Positions 26,630 through 35,164 of a stretch of 64,000 nucleotides of DNA are shown in pieces (the stretch's first letter is position 1; each line of letters opens with the position of its first letter). Origin of the DNA: Nodularia sp. LEGE 06071 (GTDB lineage: Bacteria; Cyanobacteriota; Cyanobacteriia; Cyanobacteriales; Nostocaceae); assembly GCF_015207755.1 (NCBI RefSeq), contig NZ_JADEWH010000007.1:1-64000 (forward strand), read 5' to 3'. The translations under genes were made by a program, and so were the position numbers. The notes below the pieces were generated by a model. It made no database searches. It worked only from the letters and a program-made list of their open reading frames with translations, and was not told the origin of the DNA.

Positions 26630-27031
26630 CCGAATAGCACTAAGATAAGCTAAAACCTCGTCAGGGCAGGGTGTGGGAGGTGTGGGAGGTGTGGGCGTAG
26701 CCATATCTCAAAAGTGTCCACCTAACAAATGATGACAATAGTTAGTATTTTTCACAACCTTAATTTTTAGCAATTACAGTCAAGCGATCGCCAGGACAGA
26801 TCATGCAAAACTCGATTATTTGATGACATAGCCGTAAAACCTGGAATATTGTCAGTTTATTTTCTCAAGGTATGAGTTTGGCAGCAAAAAAATTAGACTT
26901 TATATCTACTTTGAGGAGTAAATATACAACATTGATTTCTATCTAGGGATTTATGAATTCCTCACAAACAGTGCTTATAGTTAAGTTCTTAGGTGGTCAC
27001 AAACCTATGTACGTAAGTGAGGCTAACAATC
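26630..27031. other. Gap upstream of the bacteriocin-type locus
   Basis: About 400 bases. GGTGTGGGA is repeated three times in tandem at 26670-26697. The rest is A/T-rich and presumably contains the promoter of the first precursor gene. AAGTGAGGCTAACAATC immediately before the ATG at 27032 is shared with the other precursor genes and includes the ribosome-binding site. Confidence 0.5.
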
Positions 27032-27358
27032 ATGTCACATGAAATATTTGCATCAGAATTGTTTGTTACTTTATCTGATGATCAACAGGAGCTTTTAGCT
27101 GGTGGTGCTGACTTTGAACTGGCTGGTAGCAACTTCGGTCAAAAACGTGCCAACTTACAAGGAACAAGTAATGCCGGGCCAAATGGCAGCACTGCCAACT
27201 CTACAGGTGATGTTACAGCTATCAATACCGCTGCACAAGACTTGTTAGGATTTGGTGCGGACGAAATTCCTTCAATTGATGCCTTGGGTGCTGCACCAGT
27301 TCTTAACAGTGGTAGTGCTGGTGGTGCTGGTGGTGCTGGTGGTGAAGATGAAGGTTAA
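27032..27358 (+). CDS. Precursor peptide 1, double-glycine leader (CTB-family bacteriocin type)
   Basis: The 108-residue protein starts MSHEIFASELFVTLSDDQQE and reaches a double glycine at residues 24-25, a leader that C39-peptidase exporters cut after GG. The core is long, Gly/Ala/Asn-rich and acidic, with NTAAQDLLGFGADEIPSIDA and an end of repeated GGA and EDEG. It is a close paralogue of the next gene (same core pattern). The ATG at 27032 is preferred over a GTG at 27017, because GTGAGG between them is the conserved ribosome-binding site in all members of the set. NCBI calls such cyanobacterial peptides 'CTB family bacteriocin'; this is from memory. No Cys is present in the core. Confidence 0.85.
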   Translation: MSHEIFASELFVTLSDDQQELLAGGADFELAGSNFGQKRANLQGTSNAGPNGSTANSTGDVTAINTAAQDLLGFGADEIPSIDALGAAPVLNSGSAGGAGGAGGEDEG

Positions 27359-27752
27359 TCAACTAAACCATTTAAAAGATTCCTACAGTTGATCCGAAAA
27401 GCTGATCTGTCACATTCAAGCGTTTCACCCATCTCAGTAGGAAATGGTGCATGGGGGTGATTCACCGAATCAGCAGGGCAATTTTGTATTCCTTCCCCTA
27501 CCCAAAAACTGCAATTATGATCTCGAATAGCTGAACTATTGCAGAGATCAGCCTGGTTAGTTTTCCCAGGAACTTTGGTGGCGCTGAACTAATTAAGCAC
27601 TTTGGGTTTCTTTTTCTCAGGCGTGGAAAGTAGGCTGAAATTCCAGAATTTTCTTGCCAGTTGATTTTGACTGCATAGGTCAGCAAAACTGCATCAACAA
27701 GTTAGGATCTGGAATCTGTTGTTTAAGAATTACGTAAATGAGGCTAACAATC
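27359..27752. other. Gap between precursor genes 1 and 2
   Basis: About 390 bases with no coding frame supported. Its last 65 bases (from about 27688, AACTGCATCAACAAGTTAGG onward) resemble the bases before precursor gene 3, a sign that gene and upstream region were duplicated together. Confidence 0.5.
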
Positions 27753-28046
27753 ATGACAGAGCATATCGTATCAGAATTCTGTGTCGCGTTATCCGACGAG
27801 CAACAAGAACTCGTAGCTGGTGGTGTTGACTTTGAACTAGCTGGAAGCAATTTTGCTAACAGACTGGCAAATTTACAAGGAACAGCCAATTCTGGCCCAG
27901 ATGGTAGCACTGCCAACTCCACAGGTCAGTTGACAGCTGTTAACACTGCGGCACAAGATTTATTGGGATTTGGTGCAGAGGAAATTCCTGAAGTTGATGC
28001 TTTGGGCGGCGCACCAGTTCTCAACGCCACAGGTGGTGAGGAATAG
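27753..28046 (+). CDS. Precursor peptide 2, double-glycine leader (CTB-family bacteriocin type)
   Basis: The 97-residue protein starts MTEHIVSEFCVALSDEQQEL with GG at residues 23-24. The core repeats that of peptide 1 with few changes: VDFELAGSNFANRLANLQGT, then GSTANSTG, NTAAQDLLGFGAEEIPEVDA and an end ATGGEE. It lacks the GGA-repeat tail of peptide 1. The pair is clearly a tandem duplication. A start 15 bases upstream (27738) was rejected because the conserved ATGAGGCTAACAATC upstream box overlaps it. Confidence 0.85.
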   Translation: MTEHIVSEFCVALSDEQQELVAGGVDFELAGSNFANRLANLQGTANSGPDGSTANSTGQLTAVNTAAQDLLGFGAEEIPEVDALGGAPVLNATGGEE

Positions 28047-28489
28047 ACATCTGGTGACAAAGAATGTAGAGACATTCCATGAACGTCTCCATAAGGGTTC
28101 CAGATAAAGGATATTTAATTTTCACCAATCCGGTCTAGTAGTCTGTCAATTTCAAATTCACGGGTCAGCAAACTCTCAACATGACTTTGACAAAGTACTA
28201 GATAAATCTGCAATTGCTATCTGGAATAATTGATGATTGCACAAGTAACTGTGTTTATTGTCTCCAGCTGGCAGTGAATTATCTGGTTCCTGACTCAACA
28301 TTTGCGCCAGAACGGATTCCAGAGCTTGAATGTGTGATTCATGTTTGCACAACTTGATTATTTAGCTGAATACTCAGGATAAACTGCATCCACAAGACAG
28401 TTTCTGGAATCCTTTATTGGAGAATTATCTAAATGAGACTAACAATCGCCAAATCACATTGGAGTAGATTGTCAGTGAGGCTAATAATT
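28047..28489. other. Gap between precursor genes 2 and 3
   Basis: About 440 bases without a supported gene. The end (28381-28447) matches the region before gene 2 and includes a first copy of the upstream box (ATGAGACTAACAATC at 28433). A second copy (GTGAGGCTAATAATT) lies directly before the ATG at 28490. The box is therefore doubled here. Confidence 0.5.
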
Positions 28490-28780
28490 ATGTCAGATCA
28501 AATCATCACATCCGATTGGTTTGCAGAGTTAGAATTGTCCGATAGACAGCAGGAGTTGCTGGTTGGTGGTGTTAACTATCAACTGAACGATAACAATTTC
28601 GCTCAAGGATCTGCAACAAAGAAAAACTCAAGTAATAATAGTCCAGAAGGAAACTCTTCTGAATTAAATACTCAGCTTGCTGATGTAAATTCTAATGCCA
28701 CAAGTTTTTTGTCTAATGAACCTACAGAATTTCCGGCTCTTGCCAACTCGGAAGAACTAAATCAATTCAATACTGAGTAG
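28490..28780 (+). CDS. Precursor peptide 3, double-glycine leader, divergent core
   Basis: The 96-residue protein starts MSDQIITSDWFAELELSDRQ with the cleavage GG at residues 26-27 (QELLVGG). The core is Asn/Ser-rich and polar (VNYQLNDNNFAQGSATKKNS, later FPALANSEELNQFNTE) and only faintly resembles peptides 1 and 2 in its N-x-F-A and L-x-D-V-N positions. A start at 28433 would add 19 residues that contain the doubled upstream box, so ATG 28490 is preferred. Confidence 0.8.
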   Translation: MSDQIITSDWFAELELSDRQQELLVGGVNYQLNDNNFAQGSATKKNSSNNSPEGNSSELNTQLADVNSNATSFLSNEPTEFPALANSEELNQFNTE

Positions 28781-29343
28781 AAATTTGGCAACATCAAGAT
28801 TTACGTTTTCTGCCTCTATCTAAACTTTAGACATTAGCCTTGATTTTGCTGGACTATAAAAGTTTTCCTGTGGTTTATAAAATTTTTGGCGTTGCATCTG
28901 AAAAGGGGGGAGAGGAGATAGTTATCACTCGCTCAACGTAAGTGAGGTCTTTGAGAAAGTTTGAGCATTCTCCTCTGTTGTTTCTACGCGTTATCCACGT
29001 TAGATACATGAGAAAGGTGATTGCCGTACATAGCTGACTCCTTTCTCTATCCCCATTTTTAATTATATAACATCATAAACCATGTTGTTGGCTAAGGTTA
29101 GCATCATATGTTACAGTTTCAATTTTTGTCCCAATATTTGACAAGTTATTCATGGCTTTGCTGATGTCTTGATTCTCAATCTTTAAGGTAAATATTTCTA
29201 TTTATGGAAGATTTGAAGGATATTTAGCCAATCAAAAATCTGAGCTTAGTCACTCGATGACGGCAACTTCAGATTCCTAATTAACAGACACGATCTGAAA
29301 TAACCCGATTCATCTATCCAATTCAAACCCAAGGTACAGTACA
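28781..29343. other. Gap between precursor gene 3 and the exporter genes
   Basis: About 560 bases. At 28936-28947 the string ACGTAAGTGAGG matches the upstream box of precursor gene 1 (ACGTAAGTGAGGCTAAC), but no ATG or leader follows. It may be a decayed precursor site. The rest is probably the promoter and leader of the exporter operon. No gene was found. Confidence 0.45.
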
Positions 29344-30861
29344 GTGAACTCCTTTCCCCAACAAGATAACCATTTTTGGAATCGGTTTAACGAACCTACT
29401 CCAGAAGAACTGAGTTTAGTTGAACCTCACGAGTTTCTTCCCCGCATCAGTAAATGGACAAACATCGGCGCAGGAGTTCTGCTGATTACTTTTATGGCGG
29501 CGGCTGGACTCACATCTGTGTTTAATTACAATGTCACAGTCAAAGTTCCTGCGAGTATTAGACCAGAAGGAGAACTGGGAATTGTGCAGTCTGCGGTAAT
29601 TGGAACAGTGCAGAAAATAGATGTGCAAGAAAATCAGCTAGTCAAACAAGGAGAACCCATTGCTTACATTGATGATTCCCGCCTGCAAAATCAAAAAAGC
29701 CAACTAGAAAACAGTATTGAGCAGAGTCAATTACAACTGCGCCAATTTGATGCTCAAATCGCTGAAATTGCTACTCAGATTGCGGCTCAAAGAACCTTAG
29801 CTAACCGGACAATCATTGCTGCACAAGCAGAACTCAGTGCGAGTCAACGCAACTATGAAGACCAGCAAAAGACGACAATGGCTGATCTGGCACAAGCCGA
29901 AGCTGCTTGGAATTTAGCGAGAATACAACGCGATCGCCTTCAACAGAATAACCTATTAACTGCAACAGTACAAGAAGCCGAAGTAGCTTTAAATGTAGCG
30001 AAAATGCAACGCGATCGATTACAGTCAGTAGTCGCATCCGGAGCAGTTTCTCGCAATTTATTTGAGGAAAAACAACAGGAGGTAAAATCCGCCCAGGCCA
30101 AGCTAGAACAAGCCAAAGCTAGCGCTCAGGACTTGATGTCAGAAAAAGAACAATCCTTGCAGATTGCCCAAATCCAACTCGAAAAAGCTCGCACCAGTAT
30201 CAATCCTCATAATGCCGCTATCACCATAGCCTCAGAACGCATTAAACAAGAGCAAGCCAGTGGTGAATCGACCTTAGCCGCTTTAAACAGAGAACGAGAA
30301 ACCCTACTGCAACAGCGTCTAGAACTAGAAAAACAAAGTATGCGATCGCGCAAAGAACTACAACAGGTAGAAACTGACCTGAATCAAACTATAATTCGAT
30401 CGCCAATTACAGGTACAGTGCTGCAATTAAATCTGCGTCATCCTGGGCAAGTAGTAGAACCAAGTCAAGCTATTGCTCAGATTGCACCCGTCAATAGTCC
30501 AATGGTGATCAAAGCATTTGTCCCGCCTCAAGATATCGACAAAGTAAAACCTGGGCAAAAAGTACAGATGCAGGTTTCAGCTTGTCCCTATCCCAACTAC
30601 GGTACTCTCCACGGGACAGTGAAAAATGTTGCACCAGATGCCCTCCCAATCGGAAATAACAGCGCCGAGCCTGGTGTTCCAGGTGCTACCCAGACAGTCG
30701 GCTATGAAACCACCATAGAAGCCGAAACCAATTATGTAGGTACAGACAATCATCAATGTTATATCCAAGCAGGAATGAAAGGTCGAGCTGATATTATTTC
30801 CCGACAGGAAACAGTACTGAATTTCATTCTCCGCAAAGCCCGATTAATCACAGATTTCTAA
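29344..30861 (+). CDS. HlyD-family periplasmic adaptor of a peptide exporter
   Basis: The 505-residue protein is a type I secretion adaptor. It has a short cytoplasmic N-terminus, one transmembrane helix (about residues 37-60, NIGAGVLLITFMAAAGLTSV), a lipoyl/barrel half (VPASIRPEGELGIVQS through EPIAYIDDSRL), a long alpha-hairpin coiled coil (about 110-345), the second lipoyl half (IIRSPITGTVLQLNLRHPGQ) and a beta-barrel. It links the inner-membrane ABC exporter to a TolC-like outer-membrane channel, which is not in this window. Translation starts at GTG 29344; no ATG is nearby. The C39 exporter gene follows after 93 bases of short repeats. Confidence 0.92.
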   Translation: MNSFPQQDNHFWNRFNEPTPEELSLVEPHEFLPRISKWTNIGAGVLLITFMAAAGLTSVFNYNVTVKVPASIRPEGELGIVQSAVIGTVQKIDVQENQLVKQGEPIAYIDDSRLQNQKSQLENSIEQSQLQLRQFDAQIAEIATQIAAQRTLANRTIIAAQAELSASQRNYEDQQKTTMADLAQAEAAWNLARIQRDRLQQNNLLTATVQEAEVALNVAKMQRDRLQSVVASGAVSRNLFEEKQQEVKSAQAKLEQAKASAQDLMSEKEQSLQIAQIQLEKARTSINPHNAAITIASERIKQEQASGESTLAALNRERETLLQQRLELEKQSMRSRKELQQVETDLNQTIIRSPITGTVLQLNLRHPGQVVEPSQAIAQIAPVNSPMVIKAFVPPQDIDKVKPGQKVQMQVSACPYPNYGTLHGTVKNVAPDALPIGNNSAEPGVPGATQTVGYETTIEAETNYVGTDNHQCYIQAGMKGRADIISRQETVLNFILRKARLITDF

Positions 30862-30882
30862 GCAACCCCCATCACAAAACTT

Positions 30883-30950
30883 AATTACGAATTACGAACT
30901 ACGAATTACGAACTACGAATTACGAATTACGAATTACGAACTACGAATTA
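30883..30950. repeat. Heptanucleotide tandem repeat (AATTACG/AACTACG)
   Basis: About ten 7-base units alternate AATTACG and AACTACG between the adaptor and exporter genes. This is a short tandemly repeated repetitive (STRR) sequence of the type typical of heterocystous cyanobacteria. Confidence 0.9.
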
Positions 30951-30954
30951 AATT

Positions 30955-33123
30955 ATGTTTGGTTTAATCAAACTTCAAAAAACCTATCAATGCGTTTCAC
31001 AGTTGAGCGAAGAAGATTGTGGAGCAGCTTGTCTGGCTTCTATTTGTAAACATTACGGCCGATTTTTAAGCATTAATCGCAGTCGAGAATCCGTAGGAAC
31101 TGGACAACTAGGAACTACTTTATTAGGACTAAAACGTGGTTCTGAGAATTTGGGTTTTAATACTAGAGCAGTTAAAGCCTCGCCAGAAATTATCGACAGA
31201 ATCACAGAAGTGCAGTTACCAGCCATTATCCATTGGCGCGGTTCTCACTGGGTGGTTTTATATAACCAGCAGGGCAAAAAGTATGTGATTGCTGACCCAT
31301 CTGTGGGTATTCGTTATGTTAACCGCAAAGAGTTAACAGAGGCTTGGAATGGGGTAATGCTCTTACTGGAACCAGATCCAGACCGCTTTTTTGATCAGCC
31401 CCAAGACAAACCAATGGGTGGTTTCGGACGCTTTCTGAAGCGGATTTTGCCCTATCGTGGTTTGCTGACTCAGGTTTTAATGCTCAATGTTGCTTTGGGT
31501 GTACTCGCTTTGGGTTCTCCCATACTCATCCAAATTCTCACAGATGATGTTTTAGTGCGGGGAGATGTCCAGCTACTGACTGTTGTCGTCGCCGCAGTTG
31601 TAGTTATGACCTTATTTAGCAGCACTCTCCAATTATTGCAATCGACGATGATTGCTCACTTTGGTCAACGGCTGCAATTAGGGCTTGTTTTGGAATTTGG
31701 GCGCAAAATGCTCCAGTTACCTTTGAATTATTACGAAGCCCGCCGGAGTGGGGAAATCACTAGCCGATTACGAGATATCAATCATATTAACCAGTTGGTA
31801 TCACAGATAGTTGTGCTTTTACCGAGTAAGTTTTTCATTGCAGTGATTTCCTTCTGCTTAATGCTGTTTTATAGTTGGAAACTCACATTAGCAGTTATCC
31901 TGGTCGGTGCTTTAATGACTTTATCAACTCTGCCTTTTTTACCTATTCTCCAACAAAAGACTCGCAGTCTTTTAGTCTTGGGGGCGGAAAATCAAGGTGT
32001 GTTAGTTGAAACCTTTAAGGGCGCACAGGTACTTAAAACTACGAACGCTGCACCCCAATTTTGGGAAGAATTTCAAAGTCGTTTTGGTCGTTTAGCTAAT
32101 CTGACTTTTAGTACTGTGCAAATCGGAATTATCAACAATACTCTTTCTCGACTCCTTTCGACTATTGGTGGTGTAGCTTTATTGGGGTTTGGAAGTATCT
32201 TGGTGATTCAGGGAGAATTAAGTATCGGTCAAATGCTGGCTTTTAATGTGCTACAGGTGAATGTTCTGAGTTTAATTAATTCCTTAGTGGGTTTAGTAGA
32301 TGAATATTTTCGCTCTCAAACAGCAGTTTCTCGGCTTTTAGAAGTGATTGATGCGACACCGGAAGTGGTGGGAGGGAGTGAAAAGCCTGTGGCGCAAATT
32401 TCCGGTAGTGCAGATATTCATTGTTCTCATCTGACATTTCACCACCCTGGTAGAGTGGACTTATTAGAAGATTTTTCCCTAAAGTTGCCTGGTGGTCAAG
32501 CGATCGCTTTGATTGGTAAATCTGGCTGTGGTAAAAGTACCTTAGCCAAACTGTTAGCAGGTTTATATCAGCCGAATTCTGGGAATATTCGCATTGGCTC
32601 GTTTAACCTCGATGACATCGCTCTCGATTGTCTGCGACAGCAAATTGTTTATGTCCCCCAAGAACCTCATTTCTGGAGTCGCACAATTTTAGAGAATTTC
32701 CGGTTAGGAACGCCCTATATCTCCTTTGAGGAAATTGTCAAAGCTTGCGAGATTGCGGATGCAGATAGCTTTATCAGTCAACTTCCCAGTAAGTATCAAA
32801 CTGTGTTAGGCGAATTTGGGGCGAATCTCTCTGGTGGACAAAGACAAAGATTAGCGATCGCTAGAGGAATTATGACTAATCCACCTGTGCTAATTTTAGA
32901 TGAAGCCACAGCCGGACTCGACCCAGTTAGTGAAGCTAGCGTTTTAGATGCAATTTTGGACTACCGCAAAGGTAAAACTACAGTTTTAATTACTCATCGT
33001 CCCAGCGTTGTCAAGCGAGCTGATTGGATTGTGATGTTAGAGAAAGGTGAAGTGCAATTAGAAGGTACTCCAGAAACTTTTCTGGCAGAAAAAGGAGAGC
33101 ATCAAAAGTTTTTATCATTATGA
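30955..33123 (+). CDS. Peptidase-C39 ABC exporter (bacteriocin/RiPP processing and secretion)
   Basis: The 722-residue protein has three parts. The N-terminal C39 peptidase has the catalytic Cys22 in SEEDCGAACLAS, His98 in GSHWVVLYN and Asp114 in IADPSVG. The membrane domain (about 165-440) has six helices. The C-terminal ATPase has Walker A GKSGCGKS, signature LSGGQRQR and Walker B LILDEATAGLD. Such PCAT proteins cut double-glycine leaders and export the core peptide in one step. All catalytic residues are present. Seven leader peptides lie on both sides of it, which fits a single exporter handling several substrates. It continues the operon with the HlyD gene. Confidence 0.96.
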   Translation: MFGLIKLQKTYQCVSQLSEEDCGAACLASICKHYGRFLSINRSRESVGTGQLGTTLLGLKRGSENLGFNTRAVKASPEIIDRITEVQLPAIIHWRGSHWVVLYNQQGKKYVIADPSVGIRYVNRKELTEAWNGVMLLLEPDPDRFFDQPQDKPMGGFGRFLKRILPYRGLLTQVLMLNVALGVLALGSPILIQILTDDVLVRGDVQLLTVVVAAVVVMTLFSSTLQLLQSTMIAHFGQRLQLGLVLEFGRKMLQLPLNYYEARRSGEITSRLRDINHINQLVSQIVVLLPSKFFIAVISFCLMLFYSWKLTLAVILVGALMTLSTLPFLPILQQKTRSLLVLGAENQGVLVETFKGAQVLKTTNAAPQFWEEFQSRFGRLANLTFSTVQIGIINNTLSRLLSTIGGVALLGFGSILVIQGELSIGQMLAFNVLQVNVLSLINSLVGLVDEYFRSQTAVSRLLEVIDATPEVVGGSEKPVAQISGSADIHCSHLTFHHPGRVDLLEDFSLKLPGGQAIALIGKSGCGKSTLAKLLAGLYQPNSGNIRIGSFNLDDIALDCLRQQIVYVPQEPHFWSRTILENFRLGTPYISFEEIVKACEIADADSFISQLPSKYQTVLGEFGANLSGGQRQRLAIARGIMTNPPVLILDEATAGLDPVSEASVLDAILDYRKGKTTVLITHRPSVVKRADWIVMLEKGEVQLEGTPETFLAEKGEHQKFLSL

Positions 33124-33153
33124 CAATTTACCCTGGTGTGAGCAAGTAAATTC

Positions 33154-33465
33154 ATGTCTGAAAATCATACATCAAACAATTCATTTTTTTTGCAAAGTCT
33201 GACTGAAGCAGAGCAAGAAAGCCTAACTGGTGGGCAAGGGGAAGGTATACTAGGAACCAGTAATTTTTTGTTTCAGAAAACTGACATTCAAACTGAGGCA
33301 GACAATAATTTAAACCTTGCCAAAGATGAATCGGGTTCCCAAACTACTAAGTACAATTTGTCACAGATTACTATGGCATCATCTATAACGTTTGGATTAC
33401 CAAATCCTAGTTCTAATAGTAATAGCATAAATGATTTTATAGCTAAAGTTATCAGTGGATTATAG
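33154..33465 (+). CDS. Precursor peptide 4, double-glycine leader, Asn/Ser-rich core
   Basis: The 103-residue protein starts 30 bases after the exporter stop. Its leader MSENHTSNNSFFLQSLTEAE ends at QESLTGG (GG at 26-27), a more diverged form of the shared leader. The core, QGEGILGTSNFLFQ at its start and ending NDFIAKVISGL, has no Cys and a hydrophobic C-terminus. GTGAGCAAGTAAATTC before the ATG is a weakened form of the box found before the other precursors. It is probably read from the exporter transcript. Confidence 0.8.
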   Translation: MSENHTSNNSFFLQSLTEAEQESLTGGQGEGILGTSNFLFQKTDIQTEADNNLNLAKDESGSQTTKYNLSQITMASSITFGLPNPSSNSNSINDFIAKVISGL

Positions 33466-34026
33466 GAATCCGGTTTGATTTATGAAAAAATTAAGTATTG
33501 TAGGGTGTGTTCAAAAATCAAATATTAGTCCTATAGTTTCTTGAATAATCTTAATATATTAGGACTTACGCAATAACTCTCTGAAACCTTCTTTCCTTTG
33601 TGTTCTTTGTGTCCTTCTCCCAAAGGGATAGGCTAGCGCCAATGCGGTTCGTTTTTTCATGATTTTGCGTAAGTCCTGTATATATATGGCAATTCGTCTA
33701 GTTTTCCTATTTTTATAATCAGCAAAAAAACTTAGCTTTTCAATTTTGCAAATTATCTGGAGAAAAATCAAATCTTCTCTCATTGCCAGGTAAACATTAC
33801 TGGCTGAGATACTCGATTTTTTTAAGAAGTCGGGTATTTTTGTTCTTCTTTAGGATTGTTATTTATGAAAATAAACAAAGAGAAATAAACTTGCTTTCAT
33901 GAGTCTAAAGAAATAAAATTTTTTGATATTTTTCTAACTTAAGAACAATTTAAATAATTGTCTAATAGTTAATAATAAAAACACAGGTGATTCCACACCT
34001 ATATTAAGTAAGTGAGGCACAAAATT
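33466..34026. other. Gap between precursor genes 4 and 5, with an inverted-repeat element
   Basis: About 560 bases. It contains the small inverted-repeat element at 33561-33677, a hairpin-like GATACTCGATTTTTTTAAGA region at 33808-33832, and the upstream box GTAAGTGAGGCACAAAATT before gene 5. No coding frame is supported. Confidence 0.55.
33561..33677. mobile_element. MITE-like element with 13-bp terminal inverted repeats
   Basis: The 117-bp element starts AGGACTTACGCAA and ends TTGCGTAAGTCCT, perfect inverted repeats. Its inside holds two common cyanobacterial repeats (CTTTGTGTTCTTTGTGTCC and TTCTCCCAAAGGG...CGGTTCG). The AGGACTTACGCA end is known from Nostocales MITEs. The flanks are A/T-rich and no target duplication is obvious. 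It does not code. Confidence 0.8.
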
Positions 34027-34260
34027 ATGTCATTCCAAATCACCAAAACTGATTTGTTTGAAGAGTTATCCGCAGAACAACAAGAGCTTTTATCTGGCGG
34101 AGAAAATGGATTTGGTCAAGGAAATGGATTTGGCCAAGAAGATGGATTTGGCCAAGAAGATGGATTTGGCGGTTCTCAACCTAGTAATGGTGGCGATTCT
34201 CAAAGCCGTGTTCGCCGTATTCCCATCCGCTTGACCGGTATTCTTGAAGTTGTTAAATAA
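34027..34260 (+). CDS. Precursor peptide 5, double-glycine leader, GFGQ-repeat core
   Basis: The 77-residue protein starts MSFQITKTDLFEELSAEQQE with GG at residues 24-25. The core opens with four GFG units (three followed by Q, with E-D or G-N between) and ends with a basic/hydrophobic segment, SRVRRIPIRLTGILEVVK. The R-I-P-(I/V)-R motif also occurs in peptide 6. A GTG at 34012 lies inside the conserved upstream box and was not used. The repeated GFGQ units are encoded by nearly identical 18-base DNA repeats, so the number may vary between strains. Confidence 0.85.
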   Translation: MSFQITKTDLFEELSAEQQELLSGGENGFGQGNGFGQEDGFGQEDGFGGSQPSNGGDSQSRVRRIPIRLTGILEVVK

Positions 34261-34424
34261 TAATTGAGTATTACCATGATTTCAACTTCGCCATAGTCTT
34301 GTTTAATTAGCCAATATTTTTTACGGTATGAGGTAAAACTTAAACCGTAATTTCGCACCCACCCAGAAAAATTTCTGGTATGGGTGCTACCTAACATTTA
34401 TGTCCTAGATTGAGGCAACAAATT

Positions 34425-34655
34425 ATGTCACAACAAATCATTCAACCTGATTTATTTGTCGATTTATCCCCAGAGTCACAAGAACTGATATCTGGGGGTC
34501 AACAATTACAATTAGGTGGACAAACTAGACCTGATATTACCGTTATTGGTACTCTCATTGATTCTAGCGGTCAACGTATCCCTGTTCGGATTTTTGGCTT
34601 TGCTGCTGGACCACCTAGCGGCGGTGGCGGACCTTTTGGTGGTGGCGGTTTCTAA
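34425..34655 (+). CDS. Precursor peptide 6, double-glycine leader, Gly-rich C-terminus
   Basis: The 76-residue protein starts MSQQIIQPDLFVDLSPESQE with GG at residues 24-25. The core has QQLQLGGQTRPDITVIGTLI, SGQRIPVRIFGF and a Pro/Gly end, GPPSGGGGPFGGGGF. The upstream box TTGAGGCAACAAATT precedes the ATG. A TTG start 15 bases earlier is not favoured. It lies 164 bases after peptide 5, and a terminator follows. Confidence 0.85.
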   Translation: MSQQIIQPDLFVDLSPESQELISGGQQLQLGGQTRPDITVIGTLIDSSGQRIPVRIFGFAAGPPSGGGGPFGGGGF

Positions 34656-35164
34656 TAGCGCCGGGGAAGAAGTCTCCGACTAATCATTAAATACCTTGAA
34701 ACCTAACTAAACTATCCTTTCTTGTACAAAACAAATGAGATGCTCATCACCTTTCTCCTATGAGGAGAGAGGTTTTTTAAGTTATTTTGTATTTAATAAA
34801 ATATGCTTTCAGATTTATTGTCTGCCTCTTCCTGAAGATGTAAATAATTATTTGATTTTATCAGCATATTTTTTGAACTGGAGTTAAAGACACTCCTGAA
34901 AATCAAGAATAAAATTCAAAATTCAGATTAAATTAATTGAAATTTAAGATCATGATTTTTTGCTCATGTTCAGGAAAACTTATATTTGAATTAAAACTAA
35001 ATTCTGCATGAGTCAAAAGATGTATTTCTTAGGGTATTTATTTATAACTATGGGGCAATTTAATCATTAGAAAATACGTTTAGAAATAAAAGCACAGGTA
35101 CAACACTTCCATATTTGTTTGAAGTATGTGTGTACCAGCTATGGACAAATTTGAGGTGAAAATT
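34656..35164. other. Gap between precursor genes 6 and 7
   Basis: About 510 bases, A/T-rich. It has the terminator at 34749-34778, then probably a separate promoter for gene 7. No coding frame was recognised. Confidence 0.5.
34749..34778 (+). terminator. Rho-independent terminator after precursor gene 6
   Basis: ACCTTTCTCCT pairs with AGGAGAGAGGT (11 bp with one G-T pair, 3-base loop) and is followed by TTTTT. It probably closes the transcript of precursor genes 5-6 and separates gene 7 as its own unit. Confidence 0.8.

Noticed and set aside
30883-30950. Short regular repeat as a possible origin iteron or CRISPR
   Set aside because: The units are 7 bases and contiguous without spacers. It is a simple STRR-type sequence between two genes of one operon.
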